64,000 nt of DNA from Leptofilum sp041748655 (GTDB lineage Bacteria > Chloroflexota > Anaerolineae > Promineifilales > Promineifilaceae), in assembly GCA_041748655.1 (NCBI GenBank), contig JBGTCV010000119.1, forward strand, positions 1-64,000. Reading direction: 5' to 3'. Under the pieces are notes generated by a model. It did no database searches. It worked only from the letters and a program-made list of their open reading frames with translations, and was not told where the DNA came from. This document shows positions 35,391 through 44,407 of this stretch, one piece after another. The position numbers and the translations under genes are program-made. The first letter of the stretch is position 1. The number at the start of each line of letters is the position of its first letter.

Positions 35391-35544
35391 TACCGCCTGG
35401 CACTTCGATGATCAACTTTACCCTCGGCGGCGGGGTTTTTCACCTGTATGGCTACATTAAGTTTTCCTAACTTCCGCCACATTTTTGCTACAAAAACGTA
35501 TACTGCTCTCAGCTGTTAGTACCTGAACGATAAAATTCTTGCAC

Positions 35545-35645
35545 GCAGAACAAGAAAATGTGGCACACAAAGTTGCCAAGGGAAAAAAACTTTGCGCCTT
35601 TGCGTGAAACTTTTTTGGTTCTAACCTGTCCAGGTTATGCCTTAA
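35545..35645. repeat. Dispersed repeat mosaic upstream of the peptidase gene
   Basis: ATTCTTGCAC...AGAACAAGAAAA and GGTTCTAACCTGTCCAGG frame the AACTTTGCGCCTTTGCG repeat. The same outer words frame the repeat at 41683-41801, so the pieces form one composite element. The rest of 35391-35544 shows nothing recognisable. Confidence 0.5.
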
Positions 35646-35663
35646 ACCGAAAGGAGCGTTTTA

Positions 35664-37733
35664 ATGAAATCATTACCAATTATGTACCGTTTTGGCCTGG
35701 CGATTTCGGCTGTGCTGCTGCTGGCGGCCTGTAATTCGGAAGACCCCACGCCAGAACCAACGGCCGTTGCCGACATCACCGAAGAAACGGCCGTTGCTGA
35801 ACCAACTGAAGAACCCACGGCACCAGCCGTGACCCCCACCCCGGAACCAGAACCAACGGCCGTCCCCGTGCCCGCCTATGAACCTCTGTTTGAATCGGCC
35901 GCGTGCAAATTTGTCGTCCCTAGCCTGCGAGACGTGACCTGCGGCTTTTTGACCGTGCCGGAAAATAGAGATGAGGTAAGTAACGGCCGTACCGTGCGCC
36001 TGCACGTTGCCATTTTTGCCAGCGACAGCCCCAACCCCGCCCCCGATCCCATTATCTACCTGGAAGGTGGCCCCGGCGGCGATGCCCTGGAAATTGTGCC
36101 CCTCATCTTTGAAGATCTCTTTGCTCCTTTCCTGGCCAATCACACCTTCATCATGTTCGATCAGCGCGGCACCGGCTACTCTGAACCGTCGCTGGCCTGC
36201 CCGGAGCTGATTGATCTCACCCTGGAGACGCTGGATGACGATTTGAGCCTGGCAGAACAGCAAGCGCTCTATCTGGAATCGCTCGGTGCCTGCCGGGAAC
36301 GGCTGGTGGCCGATGGCGTAGACCTGACCGCCTACAACAGCGCCGAAAACGCGGCCGATGTAGCCGACTTGCGCCAGGCGCTGGGTTACGACGAATGGAA
36401 TTTGTACGGCATTTCCTACGGCACGCGCCTGGCCCAAACCATCGTGCGAGATTATCCAGAAGGGATTCGCAGCGTCATTTTAGACTCTGCCTATCCGCTG
36501 GCGGCCAATTTGCAGACGGAAACGGCCGTTAACGCCGACCGCGCCTTTGGGGTGTTCTTCACCGGCTGTGCCGTCGATGCCGCCTGCGCCGCCGCCTACC
36601 CCAACCTCGACCAGGTTTTTGCCGATCTGGTTGCGGAACTAAACGAAACGCCGATTATTATCGAGGTGTATAACCTGGCAGACCGGCAATATTACGATGC
36701 GCTGGTTAATGGGGACCTGATGGTTGGCCTGCTGTTCCAGGCGCTGTACAGCGTGGAGTTAACCGCCATCATGCCCAGGCTGATTTACGATGTGCAAGAC
36801 GGCCGTACCCGTGATCTGCCACCGCTGTTAACCAACTTGCTGGCGCAGCAGGAATTTTTCAGCGCCGGGATGCAGCTTTCGGTGCAGTGCCACGAAGAAA
36901 TTAGCTTCAGCAATCCCGACGACTTTGTTGCTTCGTCCAATTACCCCTATCTGGATGCCATAGTGGAGTCTAGCGCCGTAACGGGGCAGTTTGGCTTTGC
37001 CGTTTGCGACTTGTGGCAGGCTGGGCAGGCAGACGCCATCGAAAATGAGCCGGTCAGCAGCGACATCCCCACCCTGATTTTAGCGGGCGAATATGATCCC
37101 ATTACCCCACCAGCCTGGGGGCAATCTGTGGCCGAGCAGTTGAGCAACCACTACTACTTTGAGTTCCCCGGCATTGGCCACGGAGCCAGCCTCTCTGGTG
37201 ACTGCCCGTTAGCCATCACTCAGGCGTTTATTGCTGATCCCAGCCGCGAACCGGATGCAGCCTGCATGGCGGCGATGGGCTCACCTGCCTTTGTGGTGTC
37301 TGGAGACGGAACGGCCGTAACCATCCAGCTGGAACCCTACAGCAACAATCTGTTTGGCATTTCGGGCGAGCGCCCGGTGGGCTGGGACGAACTAGCTCCT
37401 GGCACCTTTGCTCGTGGCGCGTCGGCGCTGGACCAGACGTTGATCATCCAGCAGGCGGCCCCGCCTGGGCTGGGCACCGAAGCGCTGCTGGCCCTGCTGA
37501 CCGGCCAGCTGGGGCTGGATGAAAACCCGGCTAAAAGCGGTGAGTTTGTGGATGAAAACGGCCGTACCTGGCGTTTGTTCAGCTCACAATTCCAGGGCTT
37601 CCCCATCAATATAGGCCTATTCGAGGATAATGACGGGCTGTTAATCGTCATCCTGATCAGCGAAGGCAGCGAAGCAGAAGCGCTGTACGACGCCGTTTTT
37701 ACCCCGGCCATGTCTGCCCTGACACGCAATTAA
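35664..37733 (+). CDS. Lipoprotein alpha/beta-hydrolase, S33/TAP-like peptidase
   Basis: 689 residues. The lipobox is LLLAAC with C23. A Glu/Pro/Thr/Ala linker (24-72) contains three ACGGCCGT copies. The hydrolase has the oxyanion GGPGGD, DQRGTGYSEP, nucleophile S251 in GISYGT, D478 in GEYDPITP and H506 in GIGHGA. This pattern matches proline-iminopeptidase/TAP-like exported peptidases. An extra C-terminal domain (about 540-689) is not recognised. It probably trims peptides on the outer face of the membrane. AAAGGAG precedes the ATG. Confidence 0.88.
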   Translation: MKSLPIMYRFGLAISAVLLLAACNSEDPTPEPTAVADITEETAVAEPTEEPTAPAVTPTPEPEPTAVPVPAYEPLFESAACKFVVPSLRDVTCGFLTVPENRDEVSNGRTVRLHVAIFASDSPNPAPDPIIYLEGGPGGDALEIVPLIFEDLFAPFLANHTFIMFDQRGTGYSEPSLACPELIDLTLETLDDDLSLAEQQALYLESLGACRERLVADGVDLTAYNSAENAADVADLRQALGYDEWNLYGISYGTRLAQTIVRDYPEGIRSVILDSAYPLAANLQTETAVNADRAFGVFFTGCAVDAACAAAYPNLDQVFADLVAELNETPIIIEVYNLADRQYYDALVNGDLMVGLLFQALYSVELTAIMPRLIYDVQDGRTRDLPPLLTNLLAQQEFFSAGMQLSVQCHEEISFSNPDDFVASSNYPYLDAIVESSAVTGQFGFAVCDLWQAGQADAIENEPVSSDIPTLILAGEYDPITPPAWGQSVAEQLSNHYYFEFPGIGHGASLSGDCPLAITQAFIADPSREPDAACMAAMGSPAFVVSGDGTAVTIQLEPYSNNLFGISGERPVGWDELAPGTFARGASALDQTLIIQQAAPPGLGTEALLALLTGQLGLDENPAKSGEFVDENGRTWRLFSSQFQGFPINIGLFEDNDGLLIVILISEGSEAEALYDAVFTPAMSALTRN

Positions 37734-38395
37734 GCTTCGCCGAGGGCTAATGAAGATAAACTTTTTAGATCGGTAATAAACTATCTGTCATTCCGAGCGG
37801 AGTCTTCGGAGCGAAGCATCCCGCTTACACAGAGGAACGGGATGCTATCGGAGGACTTCAGCCTGACACACTTTTTTTTGCTAGATTTGTAAAGCACAGA
37901 TTGCCTGAAATGAACCATGCCTAAAGTTATCATGCTGAGAGCCTGTGCTCACATCCTCCGAAGCATCCCGCCCGCTTGATAACCAGTGAAACTTTGGTGT
38001 GGGTAAGGTTCTTGCCATGGGGTCCTTGCGGGATTCTTCACTTCGTTCAGAATGACAGTCCGTGTGCGTCGTCGCCTCGGCGCTTCGTGCCTGGCGACGT
38101 TAGATAAGCGGGGTTTTTTCATTTTTTGGGGGTGGGACACCCCTAAAAAGTGAAAAACCCCCAAAAAAGTTCCCCGCACGAGGTGCGGAGGACCTGCGTG
38201 CGGGCTGGAGGCTTTAGCGCCACAACGCATCGTGCGGATTGGGCGATAATCTGCTTTCATGCGATTGCCCTGCATGATTGATGGTGTGGAATTGCTGCAT
38301 TGGCTTGTGTGATGTTATACTGGCGACAATGAGACGATCTTTTAAGGTTCCTGACTTTTTTCAGCCAACCAACCATCTAAAGCAAAGGTTTTTCT
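37734..38395. repeat. Repeat cluster between two genes
   Basis: No gene. Four elements follow each other: GTCATTCC-type palindromes at 37787-37866 and 37930-38056, the GC palindrome 38064-38102 (inverted twin of 4567-4605), and a long imperfect hairpin at about 38108-38162 with arms GGGGTTTTTTCATTTTTTGG and its near complement around GGTGGGACACC. The last 100 bp should hold the promoter of the next gene; TATACT at 38316 is a possible -10. Confidence 0.6.
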
Positions 38396-39796
38396 ATGTC
38401 GATTGAGCCGCAAGAAGATGCGCCATCGGGCGTGCCAGCAGATAACAGAAACAGAGCCAACTGGCGAGGTGCTTTAGCAAACCCGGCCGTCCTGATTGCC
38501 GGGGCCATTGCCCTGGTGGCGCTGTTGGCCGTTGTTGTGTTATCGGTCATTTTAATTCAGGGCAGAGGGGATGATGGGTTGGAAACGGCCGTTTCCGGCA
38601 CGCCCACCCCTTTTGGCAGCAGCGACAGCTTCCAGGGCGGCGAACCGCTTGTGGTCGGCATGAGCGACTCGGCCACTATTTCCGTGACGCTGGATTCCCC
38701 AACCACGCTGAGCCTGCCGGGGCGGCAGTTTAACGTGCAAACCCAGGTGATTGGCGCGGATGGCACCTGGACCCCCGCGACGAGTGAGATGGGAACGGCC
38801 GTTTGGATCTACGGCAGCATTGTCAATTACGTCGTGGGCATCCCCAACTCGGCAGAAAATCGCGCCTTGCTGGAAGGGTTGAACCCTGGCGATGAGATGA
38901 CGCTGGCTACACGCGGCGGCGCTCGCTACACCTTCTCATTCAACAGCCGCACCACCGTACCCGTAACCAATCGAGATATTTTTGCCCAAACAACCCCGGG
39001 CATTACCCTGGTTTTGCTAGGGTCTGAAGGCACAGAACGGTTGGTGGTAAACGGCCGTTACGTCGTTACCGAAGCAGACAACCAGGCGGGCAACGTGGTC
39101 AACCTTGGCGAAACGGCGCAGCTGGAAAACGTGCAGCTCACCGTCAACAGCACCACCTACATTGCCGATCGGGCCGAAATCCCACCCGGCTTTGCCCTGT
39201 TTGTAGTCGATTTTCAGATTCAAAACGTGGGCCTCACCGCCATAGACAGCGGTAATTTGCAGCTGGCTCTGGTTGATAATTTGGGCAACCAATATGTTCT
39301 CAGCCCGCTGGCCACTCAGTTGGGCAACCTCCCTCCGCTGTCTGGCTTTTTGAACGCCAACCAGATAACGCAGGCCAGCGCTGGCTACCAGATTCCGCTG
39401 GGTTTATCCAGCAATACGCTCAGCTGGGTGGTAACAAACAGCCGTTCTGGGGCGCAGGTGTACGTGACGCTGCCGTTTACCGGCGGGGCGGCTGCGGCGG
39501 CTGGCTCTGCCATTTCCCTGGTGCGGGTAGATGTATCGACTGATTTAGTCAGCCTTATTTTAGGGGGTCAGGTAACAAATTTGAGCACGCAGCCAATTGT
39601 CATTACGGAATCCGATGTGGCATTGCAAACCCAGGATGGCGCGATTTACCTGCTGCTCTCTACCAATCCGCCTTTCCCCTGGACGGTGCCACCAGGGCAA
39701 ACGCTGCAATTTTTCCTGACTTACCAGCTGCCGCCGGTTGATACGGCCGTTTTTCGCGTGCTCAACCAGGGGTTCCAGCTAACCAACCTGCGCTGA
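38396..39796 (+). CDS. Membrane-anchored DUF4352-like protein
   Basis: 466 residues. The N-terminal 30 residues are cytoplasmic and polar, one membrane helix lies at about 31-60, and the rest is extracytoplasmic and beta-rich. ALFVVDFQIQNVGLTAIDSG and a later similar half (QVTNLSTQPIVITESDVALQ) look like DUF4352/immunoglobulin-type domains. AAAGG lies upstream. The early part has the dense ACGGCCGT use typical of native genes here. Function unknown. Confidence 0.65.
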   Translation: MSIEPQEDAPSGVPADNRNRANWRGALANPAVLIAGAIALVALLAVVVLSVILIQGRGDDGLETAVSGTPTPFGSSDSFQGGEPLVVGMSDSATISVTLDSPTTLSLPGRQFNVQTQVIGADGTWTPATSEMGTAVWIYGSIVNYVVGIPNSAENRALLEGLNPGDEMTLATRGGARYTFSFNSRTTVPVTNRDIFAQTTPGITLVLLGSEGTERLVVNGRYVVTEADNQAGNVVNLGETAQLENVQLTVNSTTYIADRAEIPPGFALFVVDFQIQNVGLTAIDSGNLQLALVDNLGNQYVLSPLATQLGNLPPLSGFLNANQITQASAGYQIPLGLSSNTLSWVVTNSRSGAQVYVTLPFTGGAAAAAGSAISLVRVDVSTDLVSLILGGQVTNLSTQPIVITESDVALQTQDGAIYLLLSTNPPFPWTVPPGQTLQFFLTYQLPPVDTAVFRVLNQGFQLTNLR

Positions 39797-39811
39797 GGCA
39801 AAATGATGAAC

Positions 39812-39981
39812 AGACATTATTGGAATTAACGTTATGTCAAAACAATCCGCAGATTTTATACAGGTGCGACGCACTTCTCCTACTAACGAAAGTGCGTCGC
39901 ACCTCTGAGATCTGAATAGTTACAAAAAATCTGCGAAATCTGCGTTAATTTGTGGACCAATTCTTATTTCCGATAGTGTCT
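39812..39981. mobile_element. MITE-like element, copy A (with inserted palindrome)
   Basis: The left end AGACATTATTGGAATTAA and right end (minus strand) AGACACTATCGGAAATAA are imperfect terminal inverted repeats. Copy B at 43483-43611 has the same ends and inner CCGCAGATTT/AAATCTGCGAAATCTGCG. Copy A has in addition AGGTGCGACGCACTT...AAGTGCGTCGCACCT. Its right end supplies the stop codon of the minus-strand gene at 39980. A flanking TA is seen at the right end. Confidence 0.65.
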
Positions 39982-40471
39982 AATGATCCCCATTCCCGTT
40001 CACAATAAATTCCATTGATGATTTTTGGCGGCTACCCCGGCTGGTGTAGTAGAGCGCCAGGCCAATGATGATGATCAAAATAGCCAGCGCCAACCCGCCC
40101 AGCTGTAAAGGGCCGACATACGGCCGTTCAAACTGCGGCTCCACATGCGTCCCAATCCGTATCAAGTCAGACAGCCCCGTGACATAGGCAAAAACCAGTC
40201 CGGTAGCTGCCATACGCACCCCAATATCAGCCTGGAGTGAGTGGGTTGTCTCCTGTCGCAGCGTGTTTATGTGTAAAAAGAGAGCCAGCGTCAGGGCCGT
40301 AATGCCCACCAGCAGTTGGAACATTTGCACCATGCCGAATCCTGGGGTTAAATCGAGCCCAAAAAACTCTGCACCCAATGACAGGGTTATTAAAATGAGG
40401 CCAATACCAAACAGCCCCAAGGTTATATTACGCCGCAATCTGGCGATTTTGCCGTTTTTCTCACTGCTCAT
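39980..40471 (-). CDS. Four-TM membrane protein
   Basis: 163 residues with four membrane helices (about 14-34, 45-65, 85-105, 123-143), short loops and a polar C-terminal tail. ATG at 40471 is supported by GGAG six bases upstream; the longer frame runs into the tRNA gene and is not real. The C-terminal stop lies within the MITE-like element. No family recognised. Confidence 0.65.
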   Translation of the reverse strand: MSSEKNGKIARLRRNITLGLFGIGLILITLSLGAEFFGLDLTPGFGMVQMFQLLVGITALTLALFLHINTLRQETTHSLQADIGVRMAATGLVFAYVTGLSDLIRIGTHVEPQFERPYVGPLQLGGLALAILIIIIGLALYYTSRGSRQKSSMEFIVNGNGDH

Positions 40472-40560
40472 GATGTTCTCCATCTTCCCAAATGAACATT
40501 TAACCAGAAACAGAAAACGCCACGTAACCATACGCGGCGTTTCTATTGTTATTCTTCTGG

Positions 40561-40634
40561 TCGGGGCAGCGGGATTCGAACCCACGACCTCTTCAACCCC
40601 ATTGAAGCGCGCTACCAAGCTGCGCCATGCCCCG
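40561..40634 (-). tRNA. tRNA-Pro (anticodon GGG)
   Basis: 74 nt, read on the minus strand. Acceptor CGGGGCA pairs with TGCCCCG, with A as base 73. The D loop contains AGCTTGGTAGCGC. The anticodon arm is CTTCA-ATGGGGT-TGAAG, giving GGG. The T arm has GTGGGTTCGAATCCCGC. CCA is not encoded. Confidence 0.95.
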
Positions 40635-40675
40635 ACAGCGTGCGCATTATAGCAAATCGCCATAGGGCAAGCAAA

Positions 40676-41638
40676 TCAGGCTGCTCTTGATAGCAGCGTA
40701 ATGATCCCCAGCGTCAGATCGTAGCCAATATGCACCAGAATGGCCACGGAAGTATTATGCCGCTGCCGAATGAAGCCCAGAATGAAAGATAGCAGGAAGA
40801 GGATGACCGTGGCGGGCGTTAATAAACCATATTGCACATGGACAATAGCAAAGAGCAGCGACGTAAACCAGATGCCAAAAACGGGCTGCAGCGCCCCGCG
40901 AAACAAGATTTCTTCTCCAATGCCGGCGCCCAATGCCAGCGCCAGCCAATGCCAAAAACCAAAATCCTGATAGAGAATTTGGCTGATTTCTTCAACCAGT
41001 GCCACATCCTCCGGGTTGATGGCGTTCCAGACAGCGCCGCCAATGGCTTGCAGCAAAACCAGCAGGGCAATCCAGGCCAGCGATTCAAGGAACTGCCGCC
41101 CGCTGATTGAGCCTAGACCGAGCCGCTGGTAAACGGCCGTCCAATCTCGCCGCGTCAGGGCCCCCACACCCAGGAACGAAACCAGAACAAAGGTGAACTG
41201 CTGCACCAGAAACAGCCAAATTGAGACGGAGGGCAGGTTTTCAGACAGGCTGTTTAGCCCACCTGCCACCTGCAAAATAACGCTGCCGGCAAAGTAGCCG
41301 CTGAGTACCAGCGCCAGGGTGTGTACCGGTGAATGCGGATCGATGGGCAGCCAGCGTTCCAGACTGTGCCGGGTTGAACGAAAGCTGACAATGACCCCCC
41401 AAACGGCCGTTGCCTGCAAGAAAATGCCAAAAGCCGTGGGGCTGTCCAGGTTTAGCTGAACAATGCTGCGCAGCTCATTGGCCTGAAACACAAACAGCAC
41501 CCCCAAAAAGAAAAGTGGTGCGTTGAGAGCAATCAACAGCAAATCAAACAATTTATGAAACGTTTCCGTTTCCTGCTGTTTCACCAAATTGGCCAGCACA
41601 ATCAGGCCAAGCACCAGCAAAATTTCAAAAATTCCCAT
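40676..41638 (-). CDS. CPBP intramembrane protease (CAAX/Abi type)
   Basis: 320 residues with about eight membrane segments. The catalytic motif 1 is GIGEEILFRG (EExxxR); motif 2 His is in AIVHVQYG; motif 3 His is in LVHIGYD. CPBP members act as CAAX-type prenyl proteases or scaffolds, and many protect against bacteriocins. Substrate unknown. It is one of three CPBP genes in the window; the other two are tandem at 50.9-52.6 kb. Confidence 0.88.
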   Translation of the reverse strand: MGIFEILLVLGLIVLANLVKQQETETFHKLFDLLLIALNAPLFFLGVLFVFQANELRSIVQLNLDSPTAFGIFLQATAVWGVIVSFRSTRHSLERWLPIDPHSPVHTLALVLSGYFAGSVILQVAGGLNSLSENLPSVSIWLFLVQQFTFVLVSFLGVGALTRRDWTAVYQRLGLGSISGRQFLESLAWIALLVLLQAIGGAVWNAINPEDVALVEEISQILYQDFGFWHWLALALGAGIGEEILFRGALQPVFGIWFTSLLFAIVHVQYGLLTPATVILFLLSFILGFIRQRHNTSVAILVHIGYDLTLGIITLLSRAA

Positions 41639-41682
41639 AAATCGTACTCGAAAACATCTTTAGTCCGTTACCAGTGACATTC

Positions 41683-41801
41683 TTGCACAAAAAACAAGAA
41701 AACAATCAAAGATTACGCAGATTATAAAGATAAAAAATCTGATGAATCTGCGTAAGCTGTTGATAAAAATCCTTTTAGGTTCTGCCTTGTCCAGAATAGG
41801 A
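41683..41801. repeat. Composite dispersed repeat
   Basis: ATTCTTGCACAAAAAACAAG, then a pair of AGATTACGCAGATTATAAAG and AAATCTGATGAATCTGCGTAA, then GGTTCTGCCTTGTCCAG. Outer words are shared with 35545-35645, and the inner pair is shared with 2941-2993 and 43520-43580. Confidence 0.6.
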
Positions 41802-41838
41802 GAGTAGAGATTGGAAATTGGCCCACTCTCTGTTCCCT

Positions 41839-42444
41839 TCAGTAAGTTCGCCAGGCTGGTGGTAAATGATCCCACAAGTTGAGATGCACCAAATGCCAAC
41901 GGCCTCGTTTCCATTCGATCAGGTTCAGGCTGGTATTGTAAATCCAGAATGAAACGGAATCGCTGCCGGTTGCCAGCCGCAGCACGGTGGAGATGAGTCC
42001 ACCGTGGGTAATGCCCAACACGGGCTTGCCGCTGGCCTCCGCATCGGCTGTCAGGCCGTACAGGGCGGCCAGGGCTTGCTGCTTGAAGGCTGTGTAGATG
42101 ATAGACGGTTTGTAATTATACATCGCCTGATAGGGTGAATCGGCCGAGGGCAGATGTTTGGAAACGTAGAAATCGGCTTCGCGCAGGTAGGCGTCGGTGT
42201 AGAGTGGGCAGGCGAGCATTTTGGCAATGGGAACGGCCGTTTCGTGGGCACGCTGCAACGGACTGGCACGCACACAACCAATCTCTAGCCGTGAACCATT
42301 GTCCAACCTGGCATCGGTACTCAGCCAGCTGCCCAGCAGCTGCGCCTGCTGCTGCCCCAAATCGGTAAGCGGACTGTTCCAATCGCCATCATCCCGCTGC
42401 ACTTGCCAACGGGATTGTCCATGCCGGGCGAGATATATCTTCAT
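41839..42444 (-). CDS. Histidine phosphatase family protein (phosphoglycerate-mutase-like)
   Basis: 201 residues. The catalytic motif is LARHGQSRWQVQ, with the His nucleophile, the Glu region is in AHETAVPIAK, and the second His is in LGITHGG. It hydrolyses small phosphoesters or sugar phosphates; cofactor-dependent mutase activity is less likely for a protein this short. The start at 42444 places MKIYLARHG at the N-terminus, as in the family. Substrate unknown. Confidence 0.85.
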   Translation of the reverse strand: MKIYLARHGQSRWQVQRDDGDWNSPLTDLGQQQAQLLGSWLSTDARLDNGSRLEIGCVRASPLQRAHETAVPIAKMLACPLYTDAYLREADFYVSKHLPSADSPYQAMYNYKPSIIYTAFKQQALAALYGLTADAEASGKPVLGITHGGLISTVLRLATGSDSVSFWIYNTSLNLIEWKRGRWHLVHLNLWDHLPPAWRTY

Positions 42445-42492
42445 GATCCAAGTATATGCCAACGAAGACAAAACGGAAAAAATTGTGCCGTT

Positions 42493-43461
42493 TCAGGGAT
42501 GGTTCACGATGATGACTTTGCCGCGGGCACGCCCTGTTTCCAGATAGCGGATCGCTGCGGCCGTTTCACTCAAAGGGTAACGTCTATCGATAACAGGCAC
42601 GACTTTGCCCGCTTCAAGCAGCTCGCTGATAAAAAGCAAATCTTTTTTATTTGGCTGCGCCACCCTCATCAGACCAATTTTTTGCTTTCCGGTTCTTGAT
42701 ACCCAGGCTCCGACGAGAATATGTTCGAACAAGCGCGGCAGGGTGGTGAATCCGGCAATGACACAGCTTCCCCGGGGTTTCAGGGCACGCTTGTAATCGG
42801 CAACCGAACGATTGCCGATTGCATCGTAAATCACATCATACTGCTGCCCGTTCCTGGTGAAATCTTCCTTTGTGTAATCAATCACATGGTCTGCTCCAAT
42901 CGAGCGCACCATCTCCAAATTCCGCGTGCTGCACACGCCCGTAACCTCGGCCCCGAACGATTTGGCAAGCTGCACGGCAAACGTGCCCACACCGCCCGAC
43001 GCACCGTTGACCAAAACTGTTTGCCCTGGCTGAATTTCCCCGGCATGGCGCAAACCTTGCAGAGCGGTAAAGCCCACGACGGGAACGGCCGCTGCTTCCT
43101 CAAATGATAAGTTGGCCGGTTTATGTACCGGGGTGCTTTCAGCCACACAGATATATTCGGCAAATGCACCGACACCCTCGCCAAATACCTCATCGCCCGG
43201 CTGAAACTCCGTGACGTCTTTACCGACTGCCTCAACCCGCCCGGCAAAGTCGGCGCCAAGCTTCGGGTTTTTAGGCCTGAGCAGCCCATCCCCCAGGCGC
43301 ACCAGGAACGGGTCCGCTCTCATGCGGTGCCAGTCCAGTGGATTTGCCGCCGCTGCCATTACTTTTATCAGAACCTGATTGTCCTGAGGCGATGGTTTTG
43401 CTACTTCCTCAAGTTTAAGCACATCGGGTGAACCATATTCATTGAATAAAATTGCTTTCAT
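42493..43461 (-). CDS. MDR-superfamily oxidoreductase (quinone reductase-like)
   Basis: 322 residues. Begins MKAILFNEYGSPDVLKLEEV, then GADFAGRVEAVG and the NADPH-binding stretch VLVNGASGGVGTFAVQLAK. No zinc-ligand Cys cluster is seen, so it belongs with zinc-free quinone/enoyl reductases. GGAG lies eight bases before the ATG. The upstream flank is occupied by MITE-like copy B, which ends 22 bp from the start, so the promoter may lie within or beyond the element. Confidence 0.87.
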   Translation of the reverse strand: MKAILFNEYGSPDVLKLEEVAKPSPQDNQVLIKVMAAAANPLDWHRMRADPFLVRLGDGLLRPKNPKLGADFAGRVEAVGKDVTEFQPGDEVFGEGVGAFAEYICVAESTPVHKPANLSFEEAAAVPVVGFTALQGLRHAGEIQPGQTVLVNGASGGVGTFAVQLAKSFGAEVTGVCSTRNLEMVRSIGADHVIDYTKEDFTRNGQQYDVIYDAIGNRSVADYKRALKPRGSCVIAGFTTLPRLFEHILVGAWVSRTGKQKIGLMRVAQPNKKDLLFISELLEAGKVVPVIDRRYPLSETAAAIRYLETGRARGKVIIVNHP

Positions 43462-43482
43462 ATCTATTTCTCCAAGATGATT

Positions 43483-43611
43483 AGACATTATTGGAATTAA
43501 CGTTATGTCAAAAAATAATCCGCAGATTTCGCAGATTGACGCAGATTAAAGGCAAAAAATCTGCGAAATCTGCGTTAATCTGTGGATCAATTCTTATTTC
43601 CGATATTGTCT
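43483..43611. mobile_element. MITE-like element, copy B
   Basis: 129 bp. Left end AGACATTATTGGAATTAA; right end on the minus strand AGACAATATCGGAAATAA (15 of 18 match). TA flanks both sides (GATTA and CTATT), hinting at TA target duplication as in Tc1/IS630-type MITEs. The inside has ATCCGCAGATTTCGCAG and its complement. Shares both ends with copy A. Confidence 0.65.
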
Positions 43612-43649
43612 ATTGTTATGCGTTTTGTGGATTATCAGTTTATCCACTT

Positions 43650-44372
43650 CTATTCCATATCGTAGATCACCGGCATTTGCCCTTTCCACTTAATCCAAAT
43701 TTCCTGGTCTGTAATAAGCTCAGCCATGAAGTGACTGACATTAATTCGACTGGTGTTGCCTGGATTAAATATTGCGCTGCGAATGGGTGAAGGATGTACC
43801 TCATACTCAGTTACTCTTCCCTCATTGGTTAAAGTGTCTGGGCGTACCGCTACCCACTCAATTTCACTCTCGTCCTGACCTATTTCAGTGCGCAGAAAAT
43901 CTGCGGCCTTCTCATTATCCACGTGCGGTGGCAATAATAGTCGTATTAACCAGGTCACAAACTTTTGAGCAAACAAAAGTGGTTCAGGGAGATCGCGGTT
44001 ACGATTACCGGCGGTGTTCATTAATACAAACTTAACTGGCGTTTGAGGCTCATTTGACTTGATAGCTCTGCACAATCGATGCGTAGCATCTGTGACAAGT
44101 CTCCGGGGATGACCATAGATACCCTTCAAACTCATGTTGTGTCCCAGGCAAGAAGCAACGGCCGTACATCCTTTGACATGTTGAGCCATCTCCGCATCAC
44201 TCAGCTCAAGGACAGCAGCCTGGATTATGGACAAATTTTTATGATTGCGAACTGTTTCGGGTAAATTGCTCTCTGCTCGTACAATTATTTTAACCAACTC
44301 ACCACGATTCAGCAGTTGTTCTACAAGCAAGCGGCCAGTTGCTCCGCTTGCACCTACAATAAGAGTCGTCAT
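43650..44372 (-). CDS. NAD(P)-binding atypical SDR
   Basis: 240 residues starting MTTLIVGASGATGRLLVEQL, with the glycine-rich GASGATG, and KFVLMNTAGNRNRD in the middle. An atypical SDR of the NmrA/SDR_a5 group; the region NEGRVTEYEVHPSPIR fits family members that lack a clear active-site Tyr-Lys. The frame is open 22 codons further upstream, but the family start is at 44372. It is 35 bp from the DUF4386 gene, in the same direction. GC looks lower than average, with one ACGGCCGT. Confidence 0.8.
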   Translation of the reverse strand: MTTLIVGASGATGRLLVEQLLNRGELVKIIVRAESNLPETVRNHKNLSIIQAAVLELSDAEMAQHVKGCTAVASCLGHNMSLKGIYGHPRRLVTDATHRLCRAIKSNEPQTPVKFVLMNTAGNRNRDLPEPLLFAQKFVTWLIRLLLPPHVDNEKAADFLRTEIGQDESEIEWVAVRPDTLTNEGRVTEYEVHPSPIRSAIFNPGNTSRINVSHFMAELITDQEIWIKWKGQMPVIYDME

Positions 44373-44407
44373 ATCATTCTCGCTTCGTAAGGATTCATTA
44401 AATTGGT

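Noticed and set aside
35169..35411. 80-codon frame over the terminator at 35358
   Set aside because: Contains a terminator hairpin and a TTC run, with no ribosome site.
43081..43100. ACGGCCGC and similar near-palindromes as extra copies
   Set aside because: One-base variants were not counted, so the figure of at least 110 is conservative.
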